IMG/VR virus record: IMGVR_UViG_3300045135_001933
Location: 1-27,093 of that record
DNA length: 27,093 nucleotides
Reading direction: 5' to 3' (one strand)
Source of the DNA: a virus
Shown here: positions 17,972 to 26,495 of the stretch, in pieces
Layout of the letters: the number at the start of each line of letters is the position of its first letter
How positions within the stretch are numbered: the stretch's first letter is position 1
The notes under the pieces: generated by a model
The model's database searches: none
What the model saw: the letters and a program-made list of their open reading frames with translations, nothing else
Told to the model about the DNA's origin: nothing
Program-made: the position numbers and the translations under genes

Positions 17972-18994
17972 ATGGAACACGAAAATGATAAAATTGAACT
18001 AATCATACCAAAGGTTGTTCATCCAGAGGATTATGAAGTTGGGGTGTTAATCGGACGATTCCAAGTACCAAGACTTCACAAGTTTCACAGAGAACTAATC
18101 GAAACAGTTTGCGCCAATCACAAAAAGGTAATCATATTCTTAGGTATTCCAGTTGTGGATAATACAATAAGAAACCCACTTGATTTCGCATCAAGAAAGG
18201 CAATGATTCAAGAACAGTTTCCACACGTAACCATTATCCCACTTAGAGACCAACGAGACAACCACGTTTGGTCACATCTATTAGACCAAAAAATAGCCGA
18301 GCCATTCGGAAATAGAAAGTCACTTCTTTACGGATGTAGAGATTCTTTCATTCCATTTTATTATGGTCGTCACAAGACCGTTGAATTGGCTGGAAATAAT
18401 GATAAAATTTCTGGAAGTAGAATCAGACATGATGTATCACTAGAAGTTGTGAACTCAGAAGATTTTAGAAAGGGTGTTATTTACGCTAACTACGGTAGAT
18501 ACCCAGTTATCATGCCATGTGCTGACGTTGTAGTCTACAATGGTGGTGATGATACAATCCTATTGGCGAGAAAACCTAATGAGAAACAATACAGATTCAT
18601 TGGTGGTCATGTTGATACAACTGATAAGAACTACGAGCAATCAGCAATTAGAGAATTGCATGAAGAAGCTGGGGTTAATCTAGAGGTTAGTGACCCTAAG
18701 TACATCTGTAGTGGTAAGATTGCCGATTGGAGACATGCTAAAGAAACTAGTGAAATATTTTCAACTCTATTCATAGTAAACAGACTTTGGGGTAGAGCGG
18801 AACCTAATGATGACATTGAGGAAGTTAAATGGTTCAAGGTTGATGATGTCTTGGATTATGAGGACTATTCTAAGTTAATCGTACCAGAGCATGTTGAATT
18901 CTTCGGTAACTTAGTTGAGTATTTGAAGAACATGCCAGACCGATGTGAGAACACTGAGGTTAAACCAACTAAAGAAATAGAAACACAACAATAA
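17972..18994 (+). CDS. nadM: Bifunctional NMN adenylyltransferase / Nudix hydrolase (340 aa)
   Basis: The N-terminal half is a nucleotidyltransferase: VLIGRFQVPRLHKFH (about 25-39) replaces the usual GRFQPxHxGH, with Phe for Gly in the HxGH motif, and ISGSRIR (about 147-153) is the ATP-phosphate motif. The C-terminal half has a Nudix box from GGHVDTT (about 210) to RELHEEAGV (about 227-235). Such fusions (NadM-Nudix; NatV in phage KVP40) make NAD+ from NMN and ATP while the Nudix part hydrolyses ADP-ribose or similar. It is followed 22 nt later by NadV. Confidence 0.92.
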   Translation: MEHENDKIELIIPKVVHPEDYEVGVLIGRFQVPRLHKFHRELIETVCANHKKVIIFLGIPVVDNTIRNPLDFASRKAMIQEQFPHVTIIPLRDQRDNHVWSHLLDQKIAEPFGNRKSLLYGCRDSFIPFYYGRHKTVELAGNNDKISGSRIRHDVSLEVVNSEDFRKGVIYANYGRYPVIMPCADVVVYNGGDDTILLARKPNEKQYRFIGGHVDTTDKNYEQSAIRELHEEAGVNLEVSDPKYICSGKIADWRHAKETSEIFSTLFIVNRLWGRAEPNDDIEEVKWFKVDDVLDYEDYSKLIVPEHVEFFGNLVEYLKNMPDRCENTEVKPTKEIETQQ

Positions 18995-19016
18995 GTCTAA
19001 CTTAAATTATAATATT

Positions 19017-20606
19017 ATGAGTTTACAGAGAACATTAAAAATAAAATTACACGCAGCAGTTGAAGCTGGTGATATTTTATCGGTAAAAGAGTTACTACCA
19101 TTGATTGAGAAGGCGTTTGACAGACCTAACAACTTAATCCTTTGTAGTGATGCGTATAAGTATTCACACCACAAATTCTATCCAGACAACACTGAGATAG
19201 TTCATTCTTACTTAGAGTCAAGAGGTGGGAAATTCGAAAAGACAGTATTCTACGGTCTTCAAATATACTTGAAGGAATTCTTAGAAGGAATTGCTATCAC
19301 AGCTGAGGACGTGGACGATGCAATGACTTACTTAGGTGATAAGTTAGGTGTATTCGGAAGAGATGACGTATTCGACAGAACTAAGTTCGATTACATCGTT
19401 GAGGCTCACGGTGGGAAACTACCAATCAGAATCAACGCTGTACCAGAAGGAACTGTTGTTGATTACAAGAACGTATTGATGACCATTGAGAACACTGACC
19501 CTAAGTGTGCATGGTTGACTAACTTCCTTGAGACAATCCTTCTTCAAGTATGGTATCCAATTACGGTTGCTACTCTTTCAAGAGAGGTTAAGAAGATTGC
19601 TCTTAAGTATTTCCAAAAAACTACTGACCACGATGCAGCAACTATCGATTTCTTATTGAACTTTGTTCTTAACGATTTCGGATTCAGAGGTGTATCTTCT
19701 GTACAATCTGCAAGAAACGGTGGTTCTGCTCACTTGGTGAACTTCTTAGGTTCAGATACAGTAATCGCTAACGTTGTGATTAACGACATCTACAACTCTA
19801 AGATTAGAGGACTGTCAGTTCCAGCAACTGAACACTCTATCATGACTATCAAGGGAGAAGAGGGTGAAATCGAAATGATGAGAAGAACTCTTGAGAAATT
19901 CCCTACAGGTATCGTAGCATGTGTGTCTGATTCATTCGACATTTTCAGAGCATGTTCACAGTACTGGGGTGGAGAGTTGAAAGACTTAATCCTATCGAGA
20001 CCAGCGGAGCCAGGTAATCAATTGGTTGTACGTCCAGATTCTGGTGACCCAGCAATGACACTTAAAGAGGTATTCAAAATCCTTTTCGATAAATTCGGTT
20101 ACACTGAGAACTCTAAAGGGTACAAAGTACTTCCACCACAAATCAGAGTGATTCAAGGTGACGGAGTGAACATCAACTCAATTGCTAAGATTTACGCAAT
20201 GCTTGATGAGTTGAAAATCTCAGCTGAAAACTTAGTATTCGGAATGGGTGGTAAGTTGTTACAAGCTGACATCAACAGAGACACACAAAACTTCGCTACT
20301 AAGGCATCGTTTGCAGTAATTGATGGTGTAGAGCATGACGTAGTTAAATCTCCAACTGAGATTGACGAGCATGGAAACTTCATCAAGTCATTCAAGAAAT
20401 CTAAATCTGGTAGGCTTAAATTGGTGAAGACTGCTAACGGATACAGAACTGTAACTTCTAAGGAAGCTGAGTTCGATGTAGCGGTAGACGAATTAATCCC
20501 AGTATTTGAGAATGGGGTTATCTTAAAGGAACACACATTTGAAGAAGTTCGTGAAAGAGCGACTGTTAGTGTGGAAGAATTAACAACAGTAAAAGAGGTA
20601 TATTAA
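19017..20606 (+). CDS. nadV: Nicotinamide phosphoribosyltransferase (529 aa)
   Basis: It makes NMN from nicotinamide and PRPP. From residue 42 (LCSDAYKYSHHKFYP) the NAMPT/NadV sequence is clear: FRGVSS (about 225), VPATEHSIM (about 268-276) with the catalytic His, VVRPDSGDP (about 337-345) for PRPP, QGDGVN, and FGMGGKLLQ (about 409-417). An N-terminal extension of about 40 residues (KIKLHAAVEAGDILSVKELL) is not part of the usual enzyme. With NadM-Nudix upstream this gives the two-step salvage from nicotinamide to NAD+. Its stop shares an A with the NADAR start. Confidence 0.95.
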   Translation: MSLQRTLKIKLHAAVEAGDILSVKELLPLIEKAFDRPNNLILCSDAYKYSHHKFYPDNTEIVHSYLESRGGKFEKTVFYGLQIYLKEFLEGIAITAEDVDDAMTYLGDKLGVFGRDDVFDRTKFDYIVEAHGGKLPIRINAVPEGTVVDYKNVLMTIENTDPKCAWLTNFLETILLQVWYPITVATLSREVKKIALKYFQKTTDHDAATIDFLLNFVLNDFGFRGVSSVQSARNGGSAHLVNFLGSDTVIANVVINDIYNSKIRGLSVPATEHSIMTIKGEEGEIEMMRRTLEKFPTGIVACVSDSFDIFRACSQYWGGELKDLILSRPAEPGNQLVVRPDSGDPAMTLKEVFKILFDKFGYTENSKGYKVLPPQIRVIQGDGVNINSIAKIYAMLDELKISAENLVFGMGGKLLQADINRDTQNFATKASFAVIDGVEHDVVKSPTEIDEHGNFIKSFKKSKSGRLKLVKTANGYRTVTSKEAEFDVAVDELIPVFENGVILKEHTFEEVRERATVSVEELTTVKEVY

Positions 20607-21187
20607 TGGAAGACTTCAAAAAAGGTCGTCTCGAAGCGGAGATTCGTGAGAGCGGCAAAAAGATAATGGAGGAAGCGACTAAGAAGAATGCGGAGAAATT
20701 CACGTTCTTTTGGTCTGGCCCTTTCTCACAATGGGCTAAGTCAACATTCGAAATTGGCGGTGTCAAATTCAATACAGCTGAACAATACATGATGTACAAG
20801 AAAGCATTGCTTTTCCATGACTACAAGACATGTTCAAAGATAATGAGTACATCAGACCCAAGAAAGCAAAAGGCTTTTGGTCGTGAAGTTAAAGACTTCA
20901 AGACTGAGGTTTGGGAGAAGTATGCTAAGGAGTTTGTTCGTGAGGGTAACTTCGCTAAGTTCACTCAAAACAGTGACCTAGAGAAACAATTACTAGATAC
21001 TAGAGGAACAACACTTGTGGAAGCATCACCATACGATAAGATTTGGGGTATTGGTCTTGCTGAGGATAACCCTAAGTGTCTATCAAGAGAGACTTGGGAA
21101 GGTAAGAACTGGCTTGGTGAAGTATTAACTGAGGTTCGTTATGAAATCCAAATGATTCGACACGAGGAAGAATTAGAATTAAGATAA
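20606..21187 (+). CDS. NADAR-family protein (YbiA/DUF1768-like, 193 aa)
   Basis: Residues 32-43 (FTFFWSGPFSQW), AEQYMMYKKAL (about 54-64), DPRKQKAFGRE, and WGIGL with the following CLSRETWEGKNWLGEVL (about 150-175) are the diagnostic NADAR elements. The family includes the N-glycosidase YbiA/RibX and enzymes that remove ADP-ribose from guanine in DNA or tRNA, so it can act as antidote against DarT-like toxins. It is directly coupled to NadV (TAATG). The particular substrate cannot be read from sequence. Confidence 0.85.
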   Translation: MEDFKKGRLEAEIRESGKKIMEEATKKNAEKFTFFWSGPFSQWAKSTFEIGGVKFNTAEQYMMYKKALLFHDYKTCSKIMSTSDPRKQKAFGREVKDFKTEVWEKYAKEFVREGNFAKFTQNSDLEKQLLDTRGTTLVEASPYDKIWGIGLAEDNPKCLSRETWEGKNWLGEVLTEVRYEIQMIRHEEELELR

Positions 21188-21669
21188 TGCATAAAGAACT
21201 AGTACATATATTCTGGCATTGTGCCGATGACGATGGAAACTTTAACTTCTACGAAGAAGAAGATGAGGACTACGTTATAGACCTATCAACTGGTAAGATT
21301 TACACACCATCTGAGGACATAGGAGAACTAGATGAGCCTTACTTCTTCAAGACATCCGCTGGGACCAACTTCATGTTTGAGTTGATGAATGATGTCTGTT
21401 CGTTCTTACACGATGAGTTAACTGGTAAATGGTTAGCTGATGCTATTAAGAAGGAGATTACTGAACCACTACTACCAAAAGGTATTCTTAGAATGAAACC
21501 ATGGGTGAAACCTCATCATGGAGAGTTAACACTTGTTTATCACATTGATTCATTCCAATGCAATCATCCATTAGACCCAGAGGAATGGGATATGGAAATC
21601 AATTGTCTTGGAGCATTAGGATTAAATTACGAACTAAAAGAGATGGAAAATGAGAAACAAAGCACATAA
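21187..21669 (+). CDS. Hypothetical acidic protein (160 aa)
   Basis: Coupled to the NADAR gene by TAATG. It is acidic, with a run of Asp/Glu (NFYEEEDEDYVIDLS, about 19-33) and a His/Trp-rich middle (FWHCADD, and MKPWVKPHHGELTLVYHID). No motif is recognised. Position suggests a co-translated partner of the NAD/ADP-ribose genes. Confidence 0.65.
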   Translation: MHKELVHIFWHCADDDGNFNFYEEEDEDYVIDLSTGKIYTPSEDIGELDEPYFFKTSAGTNFMFELMNDVCSFLHDELTGKWLADAIKKEITEPLLPKGILRMKPWVKPHHGELTLVYHIDSFQCNHPLDPEEWDMEINCLGALGLNYELKEMENEKQST

Positions 21670-21832
21670 TTCAACTATGACATCTTATCAACGAAAGGAA
21701 TTATTTCGTATCTTAAAGATGTTTCATAGAATTGAAGAATTAGCGGTATTAACTGACCCAGAATTACATGAGTTGTGGATAAAGGATTGTGAATATCCTA
21801 ATCCATATAAAAATAAGCGAGAGAATGGCTAA
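21650..21832 (+). CDS. Hypothetical small protein (60 aa)
   Basis: A helical, Glu/Leu/Arg-rich protein. ATG 21650 overlaps the previous gene by 20 nt; ATG 21677 (MTSYQRKELFRIL) is an alternative. Its stop overlaps the start of the deaminase. No family recognised. Confidence 0.55.
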   Translation: MRNKAHNSTMTSYQRKELFRILKMFHRIEELAVLTDPELHELWIKDCEYPNPYKNKRENG

Positions 21833-22319
21833 ACTGAGTAAGTGGGAGCAACGCTGGGTTGACAGGGCTAAGGCAGTTGCTGAGTATTCTAAGGACAAGA
21901 ATACAAAGACAGGTGCGGTTATCGTAACAGATGACAACACTGAGTTAACAATGGGATACAACGGTTTCCCAAGAGGTGCTGATGATGACAATCACCCTCA
22001 GAGGTATGAAAGACCAGACAAGTACTTCTGGACTGAACATGCTGAAAGAAATGCATTATACAAAGCTGCAAGAATCGGTATGGCAACTAAGGGAGCAAAT
22101 ATGTTTTGTACATATTTCCCATGTGCTGACTGCTCAAGAGCCATTATCCAAGGTGGGATTAAGAAACTGTATGTTGATAAACCAGACTTTAATCACCATA
22201 AGTGGGGTGACTCTTGGGTTGAAGCACTAATCATGCTAAAGGAGTGTGGTGTTGAAGTTGTATGGACAAATGTAGATGACGATGAGATTCAAGACACTAG
22301 TATTCAAGAAGGGAACTAA
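21825..22319 (+). CDS. dCMP deaminase-like cytidine deaminase (164 aa)
   Basis: ATG 21825 was chosen over the upstream ATG 21789 because MAKLSKWEQRWVDRAKAVAE is the expected N-terminus and the extension has no family character. The zinc site is intact: HAE (72-74) and PCADC (99-103). TKTGAVIV and GYNGFPRG are also typical of dCMP deaminases of phages and bacteria. It converts dCMP to dUMP, feeding thymidylate synthesis with DHFR. Confidence 0.9.
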   Translation: MAKLSKWEQRWVDRAKAVAEYSKDKNTKTGAVIVTDDNTELTMGYNGFPRGADDDNHPQRYERPDKYFWTEHAERNALYKAARIGMATKGANMFCTYFPCADCSRAIIQGGIKKLYVDKPDFNHHKWGDSWVEALIMLKECGVEVVWTNVDDDEIQDTSIQEGN

Positions 22320-22491
22320 GTATCAAGAGTTCTACGGTTATGAACCAGACTTAGGTTGGATAACTTGTGCATCCCCTATTCACATGATGGACGAGGATGT
22401 AACATGGGAAGATGTTAAGAAGCATTTTCCAGATGAACACTTCAATGGAGTTGACTTAGTGACAATTGAGATTAACTTTGTAGAAGATTAA
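22276..22491 (+). CDS. Hypothetical acidic protein (71 aa)
   Basis: Overlaps the deaminase by 44 nt in another frame; ATG 22276 or 22282 could be used. It has aromatic residues in the centre (YGYEPDLGWI) and an acidic C-terminus. No known domain. Confidence 0.55.
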   Translation: MTMRFKTLVFKKGTKYQEFYGYEPDLGWITCASPIHMMDEDVTWEDVKKHFPDEHFNGVDLVTIEINFVED

Positions 22492-22492
22492 C

Positions 22493-22523
22493 TTGCAAAA
22501 CTAACAAGAAATTATTATATTTG
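22493..22523 (+). promoter_or_regulatory. Bacteroidetes-type promoter
   Basis: TTG (22493-22495), 20 nt, TATATTTG (22516-22523); ATG at 22530, a very short leader. Confidence 0.7.
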
Positions 22524-22529
22524 TAAAAC

Positions 22530-22730
22530 ATGGACACGATGGAAAAGAAAAACGTTTTAGTAGGAGTTGCTAACGAGTCAGAACAATCAATGAAAATCGA
22601 AGATATCAAGGATTGGGAACCTAAGAAGATTTCGTATGTTGGAACAACAGCATACTTTCAACACGAAGACACATTCTACTCAATGGAAACCGCTGACTTT
22701 AGAGCAATCTACGGTCACAAATTGAAATAG
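22530..22730 (+). CDS. Hypothetical protein (66 aa)
   Basis: A small soluble protein (MEKKNVLVGVANESEQ...) ending in a short beta-like region (YFQHEDTFYSMETADF). It has its own promoter and lies 1 nt before the next start. Function unknown. Confidence 0.6.
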   Translation: MDTMEKKNVLVGVANESEQSMKIEDIKDWEPKKISYVGTTAYFQHEDTFYSMETADFRAIYGHKLK

Positions 22731-22731
22731 T

Positions 22732-23220
22732 ATGGGGATATTAAGAGCGATTAAAAAACAACACTTCGAGGCAATGGATAGACACCCATCATGGGGTTTC
22801 ACCTATTGGGCATTTGACCTTCATGGTACGATAATAAAACCAAACTATGAGGCTGGAAACATACCGAAAGAGTTTTATCCTTACGCAAAAGAAGTCCTTC
22901 AAATGTTATCGAATAGGAATGACGTTGTTATGTACATGTACACTTGCTCACACCCACACGAACAAGAGCAATACGTTGAGTACTTTAAGGAAGAAGGTAT
23001 AGAGTTTAAATGGGTGAATGAAAACCCAGAAGTACCAACAGACAACAATGGATATGGTTACTATGAAGATAAACCATATTTCAACGTTCTCTTCGAAGAT
23101 AAGGCTGGGTTTGACCCAGAAGAAGATTGGGAAGATGTGCGAGACTACTTTAGAGGTAGACACTCATTCATCCTTCGAACCTTCTACAAGATAAAAAGGT
23201 TATTTAAAAATGGAATTTAA
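22732..23220 (+). CDS. HAD-like phosphatase (162 aa)
   Basis: FDLHGTI (28-34) is motif I with D29 as the nucleophile, although the second Asp of DxDGT is replaced by His. Motif II corresponds to YTCSHP (about 69-74) and motif III/IV to LFEDKAGFDPEED (about 120-132). HAD enzymes hydrolyse phosphate esters; loss of the general acid may reduce activity or alter substrate. It overlaps the next gene by 11 nt. Its C-terminus is basic. Confidence 0.72.
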   Translation: MGILRAIKKQHFEAMDRHPSWGFTYWAFDLHGTIIKPNYEAGNIPKEFYPYAKEVLQMLSNRNDVVMYMYTCSHPHEQEQYVEYFKEEGIEFKWVNENPEVPTDNNGYGYYEDKPYFNVLFEDKAGFDPEEDWEDVRDYFRGRHSFILRTFYKIKRLFKNGI

Positions 23221-23980
23221 AAGGTTTAAAAAGGTAATCCCAGACTTCTTTACAAAGGAAGAATGTGTAGGATTTGTTAACTTTGCTGAAAAGGAAGGTT
23301 TTGAAGAAGCCCTCGTCAACACCAGAGCCAAAGGGCAAGTGATGATGAAGGAGATGAGAGATAACGATAGACACGTTTGGCAAGCTAGAGACTTAGCTAC
23401 TCAGCTATGGCCACTACTAAAAGAACACATCCCTCAAGATGTTGATGGATGGAGACCAATAGGTCTTAACGAACAATTCAGAATCTATCGTTACAAGGAT
23501 GGTCAACAATTCAAGACACACCCAGACGGTGCGTTCAAGAGAAACGACCATGAGCATTCAAAGATTACTGTTATAGTATATTTGAATGATGACTTTGAAG
23601 GTGGTGAGACAGAATTTGTTATGCCACATGAGATTATAGAACCTAAGGCTGGAACACTTCTATTGTTCGCACATGGACAATTACATAAGGGTAACCCTGT
23701 GCCGAAAGGAACTAAGTATGTGTTTAGAACTGATGTAATGTACACAGACATTCCACCAAGACCAAGTGAGTTGATGCCGAACATCTACGACTTGATTGCA
23801 GATATGGACTTCGAAAAGGATGCAGCGACTGTAAGAGAGGCGATTAGAAGACATCAAATCCAAGGACTTGAAGGTGAAGACCTAACAAAAGCAACTAACC
23901 AAGTAGCTTACTTCCTAGTACAAAGATTCTATGGAACGCTATTGGAAAAATTAGATAAAGAAGCAGAAGAAAATGATTAA
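23210..23980 (+). CDS. 2OG-Fe(II) oxygenase, prolyl-4-hydroxylase type (256 aa)
   Basis: Iron ligands H104, D106 (HPD) and H159 (LHKGNPVPKG), and R173 for the 2-oxoglutarate carboxylate (FRTDVMY), are all present in a double-stranded beta helix, with YLNDDFEGGETEF (124-136) typical of P4H-type enzymes. The likely reaction is hydroxylation of a protein or nucleic acid substrate. It overlaps its neighbours slightly. Similar phage enzymes are known; the target is unknown. Confidence 0.88.
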   Translation: MEFKRFKKVIPDFFTKEECVGFVNFAEKEGFEEALVNTRAKGQVMMKEMRDNDRHVWQARDLATQLWPLLKEHIPQDVDGWRPIGLNEQFRIYRYKDGQQFKTHPDGAFKRNDHEHSKITVIVYLNDDFEGGETEFVMPHEIIEPKAGTLLLFAHGQLHKGNPVPKGTKYVFRTDVMYTDIPPRPSELMPNIYDLIADMDFEKDAATVREAIRRHQIQGLEGEDLTKATNQVAYFLVQRFYGTLLEKLDKEAEEND

Positions 23981-24176
23981 GTTCAGAGAACCAATGTATT
24001 CGAAGGGACCAGATGATTTGGTCATATTACTCCCATCAATCACTTACCAAAAGATGGATTGGAGAAAAATAATGGAAGACGGCAAAGGACTTAAAGATGT
24101 AGACGTGAGTTATTCGTTACACTTCAAATGGTTCAAGATGCAGTATTCTATAGGTTTAAATTATAAGAAGAAATGA
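23973..24176 (+). CDS. Hypothetical protein (67 aa)
   Basis: A small basic protein (KFREPMYSKG... HFKWFKMQYSIGLNYKKK) with Lys/Tyr/Phe-rich C-terminus. It overlaps the oxygenase by 8 nt and the Sir2 gene by 4 nt (ATGA), so it belongs to the same operon. No domain seen. Confidence 0.6.
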   Translation: MIKFREPMYSKGPDDLVILLPSITYQKMDWRKIMEDGKGLKDVDVSYSLHFKWFKMQYSIGLNYKKK

Positions 24177-24892
24177 ATAAAGTAGCAGTATTTACAGGGG
24201 CGGGAATTTCAGCAGAGTCTGGTATCCCAACATTCAGAGATAAGATGACAGGACTTTGGGAGAAGTACGACACAGACGTTGTTGCTTCTAAAGTTGGTTG
24301 GAAGACTCACAGAGAGGAAGTACTTGAATTCCACAATGAATTGCGTAAGCAAATCTATGATAAATTACCTAACGATGCACATAAGGCATTGGCTGACTTA
24401 GACAAAACAGCTAGAGTTACTGTTATCACTCAGAATATCGATGACCTTCACGAGAGAGCAAAGTCACGTAACATTCTTCACTTACATGGTGAGTTGTTGA
24501 AATGTCGTAGCACTGTTGACCACTCAATCCAATACGATTGTCGTGGAAGTATCAATATTGGTGACAAGTGTGAGAAGGGTTCTCAGTTGAAGCCAGATAC
24601 AGTGTTGTTTGGAGAGATGCCTAGAAACGTAGATGAGGCTTACACCGCTATCTGCAATGCTGATTATGTGATTATTATTGGAACTAGTTTCCAAATCAGT
24701 TACACGCTTACGATGTTCCAGAACATCAAGCCAGAGACTAAGGTGTACTTCATTGACCCAGAGCCAGTTAAATACTTGGATAGCTATGGTCTTAACATCG
24801 AGTACATCAAGAAGGGTGCTGTTGAGGGTGTAAGAGAAATCACTAACAAGATTGCTGACGAAATTCGTCAGAAAGAAATGATGGAGGGTTAA
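24173..24892 (+). CDS. Sir2-family NAD+-dependent deacylase (239 aa)
   Basis: GAGISAESGIPTFR (residues 9-22), TQNIDDLH (86-93) and the catalytic-type HGE (H105-E107) are intact. Cys residues near 111-135 could form the zinc site. Late motifs IIGTSFQ and VYFIDPEP complete the Rossmann fold. It is closest to small CobB/SIRT5-like enzymes, which remove acyl groups from lysine while splitting NAD+ to nicotinamide and O-acyl-ADP-ribose. The released nicotinamide is the substrate of NadV in this window. Start by ATGA overlap. Confidence 0.93.
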   Translation: MNKVAVFTGAGISAESGIPTFRDKMTGLWEKYDTDVVASKVGWKTHREEVLEFHNELRKQIYDKLPNDAHKALADLDKTARVTVITQNIDDLHERAKSRNILHLHGELLKCRSTVDHSIQYDCRGSINIGDKCEKGSQLKPDTVLFGEMPRNVDEAYTAICNADYVIIIGTSFQISYTLTMFQNIKPETKVYFIDPEPVKYLDSYGLNIEYIKKGAVEGVREITNKIADEIRQKEMMEG

Positions 24893-24893
24893 A

Positions 24894-25298
24894 ATGAGTT
24901 TAGTAAAATTTGAAGTAAAAGAAGACCACTTGAAGTTGATGAGATTCCTTCAATGGTCACAAACCGAAACTAACCACATCTTGTCTATCAACAACTTAGA
25001 CAATGATGATGTGGAAGAAGTAATCCTAACCCCATTCGGTGGGGATGACCTTATCCAAGATATTGGTGACATCATCTATGGTGTTCCAGAGGGTAAAATT
25101 GACTTCATGGATGAAGATAGTGGATTCGGCAAGGTCACATATAGTGATGAACAAGTGGAGTACATGACTGAATTGTTTAACGGTCTTACAACAGCCTTAA
25201 ACATTTGCTTGTACACTCAGTCATTTGAGATTGGTCACTACAAGAGGCGTTACCACGATATTCATTGGGAGAAATACGAACCTAAAAATAAGAAATGA
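24894..25298 (+). CDS. Hypothetical protein (134 aa)
   Basis: Starts 1 nt after the Sir2 stop and ends in an ATGA overlap with the kinase-like gene. It is acidic and apparently alpha/beta (VKEDHLKLMRFLQWSQTE; ILTPFGGDDLIQDIGDIIYG), with many aromatics near the C-terminus. No motif recognised. Confidence 0.65.
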   Translation: MSLVKFEVKEDHLKLMRFLQWSQTETNHILSINNLDNDDVEEVILTPFGGDDLIQDIGDIIYGVPEGKIDFMDEDSGFGKVTYSDEQVEYMTELFNGLTTALNICLYTQSFEIGHYKRRYHDIHWEKYEPKNKK

Positions 25299-25855
25299 AA
25301 AAAACAATTGTTGTAAATTTATTCGGTGGACCAGGTTCTGGGAAGTCCACCCAAGCACTAGGAGTAACCTACAAGCTTAAACTAAACGGTGTTAACTGTG
25401 AGTACGCAAATGAGATTGCAAAGGATTTGATGTGGCGTGAAGACTTCGGTTCTCTGAAAGACCAAATTAAAATCTTCGGAAAGCAGAACGGAAAGATATT
25501 CGACCTTAAGAATAAGGTTGATGTTATCATTACCGATAGTCCAGCTGTAATGGGAATGCTTTACTGTAATCCAGACGAAGTATCGCTTCCAGAACTAGAA
25601 GCACTTGCTTTAGCTGAGTTCAACAGCAAGGATGTTGTGAATGTTAACATCATGCTTAAAAGAGACCCAGACAGACCTTATGACCCAAATGGTCGTGAGC
25701 AAACTGAGGATGAGGCAAAACAAAAGGATAAGGATGTAAGGGCCCTACTATCAAGACTTGGTATTAGAGTTAGACACTTCCTAGGAAAAGAAGCAACTAC
25801 TGATTTTATCTACACTGAAATTATGAAGAAGTTAGATAAGATTACGGTAGAATAA
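25295..25855 (+). CDS. P-loop nucleoside-kinase-like ATPase (186 aa)
   Basis: A Walker A GGPGSGKST (11-19), a VDVIITDSP switch (about 76-84) and a later lid with KRDPDRPYDPNGREQTEDEA define the phage/NadR-like kinase-type family. YANEIAKDLMW and FGKQNGKIFDL are typical of these proteins. Similar phage proteins are often called AAA or deoxynucleoside kinase-like. In the NAD context, nicotinamide riboside kinase (NadR-like) is a possible substrate assignment but is not decided by sequence. Confidence 0.72.
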   Translation: MKKTIVVNLFGGPGSGKSTQALGVTYKLKLNGVNCEYANEIAKDLMWREDFGSLKDQIKIFGKQNGKIFDLKNKVDVIITDSPAVMGMLYCNPDEVSLPELEALALAEFNSKDVVNVNIMLKRDPDRPYDPNGREQTEDEAKQKDKDVRALLSRLGIRVRHFLGKEATTDFIYTEIMKKLDKITVE

Positions 25856-26451
25856 TGATGACAATCTTATTAAAACATAGAACCCCAAGGGTATTACCGA
25901 TAGAGCCCAAGTACCGCAACATGTGTGAACAAGCTGCGTGGAGACTTAGGTGGAAATACAACGGATATTGTCTCCACCCAACTGGTATGTCGTATAGTCA
26001 GCGTGATTGGAATCAAACTCTAATCACAAAGATTAATCAGCTATCTGCTCAAATTCAACCTCATTTACAGTATCATTTACAACCTAATTTTCACCAATCA
26101 ACACTAAGGGGTGGTGCCAATACTATCATACTCCCACCAGACTTACTTGCGATATTTGAAGACCTTGAGTATTACAAGTCGGAAGATAAAACACTTGCTA
26201 GACCTAAAGCGTTCTTTAGATATAATGTGAAGGTTGACTATGGGATTCACCCAAGAGAAATCCTTGTTTATTATGATGCACCAGACCATATTAGGGAGCG
26301 TAATCCAGACATAGACGATAACAACAGAATCTATGGTGTTATTAGGGTTGATGGACTTGAGGGTTATGTTGAACCTAAGTGGGTTAAGAAAAAGGAGATG
26401 ATTCTATTACCAAAGAAGTATCTTTTATTAACAAAACATTTGGTTAATTGA
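25855..26451 (+). CDS. Hypothetical protein (198 aa)
   Basis: Starts at ATGATG in an overlap with the previous stop. It has an Arg/Trp/Tyr-rich N-terminal half (CEQAAWRLRWKYNGY) and a beta-rich C-terminal half (VDYGIHPREILVYYDAPDHI; GVIRVDGLEG). No known motif. It ends the operon before the promoter of the PRPP synthetase gene. Confidence 0.6.
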   Translation: MMTILLKHRTPRVLPIEPKYRNMCEQAAWRLRWKYNGYCLHPTGMSYSQRDWNQTLITKINQLSAQIQPHLQYHLQPNFHQSTLRGGANTIILPPDLLAIFEDLEYYKSEDKTLARPKAFFRYNVKVDYGIHPREILVYYDAPDHIRERNPDIDDNNRIYGVIRVDGLEGYVEPKWVKKKEMILLPKKYLLLTKHLVN

Positions 26452-26470
26452 TTTTTAATTCGTATATTTG
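26439..26470 (+). promoter_or_regulatory. Bacteroidetes-type promoter for the PRPP synthetase gene
   Basis: TTTG (26439-26442), 20 nt, TATATTTG (26463-26470); ATG at 26496. Confidence 0.7.
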
Positions 26471-26495
26471 ACAAAACAACTTTAAAGAAGCGAAT

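Noticed and set aside
21789-21824. N-terminal extension of the deaminase
   Set aside because: Residues MNILIHIKISER lack family similarity and MAKLSKWEQRW is the usual start.
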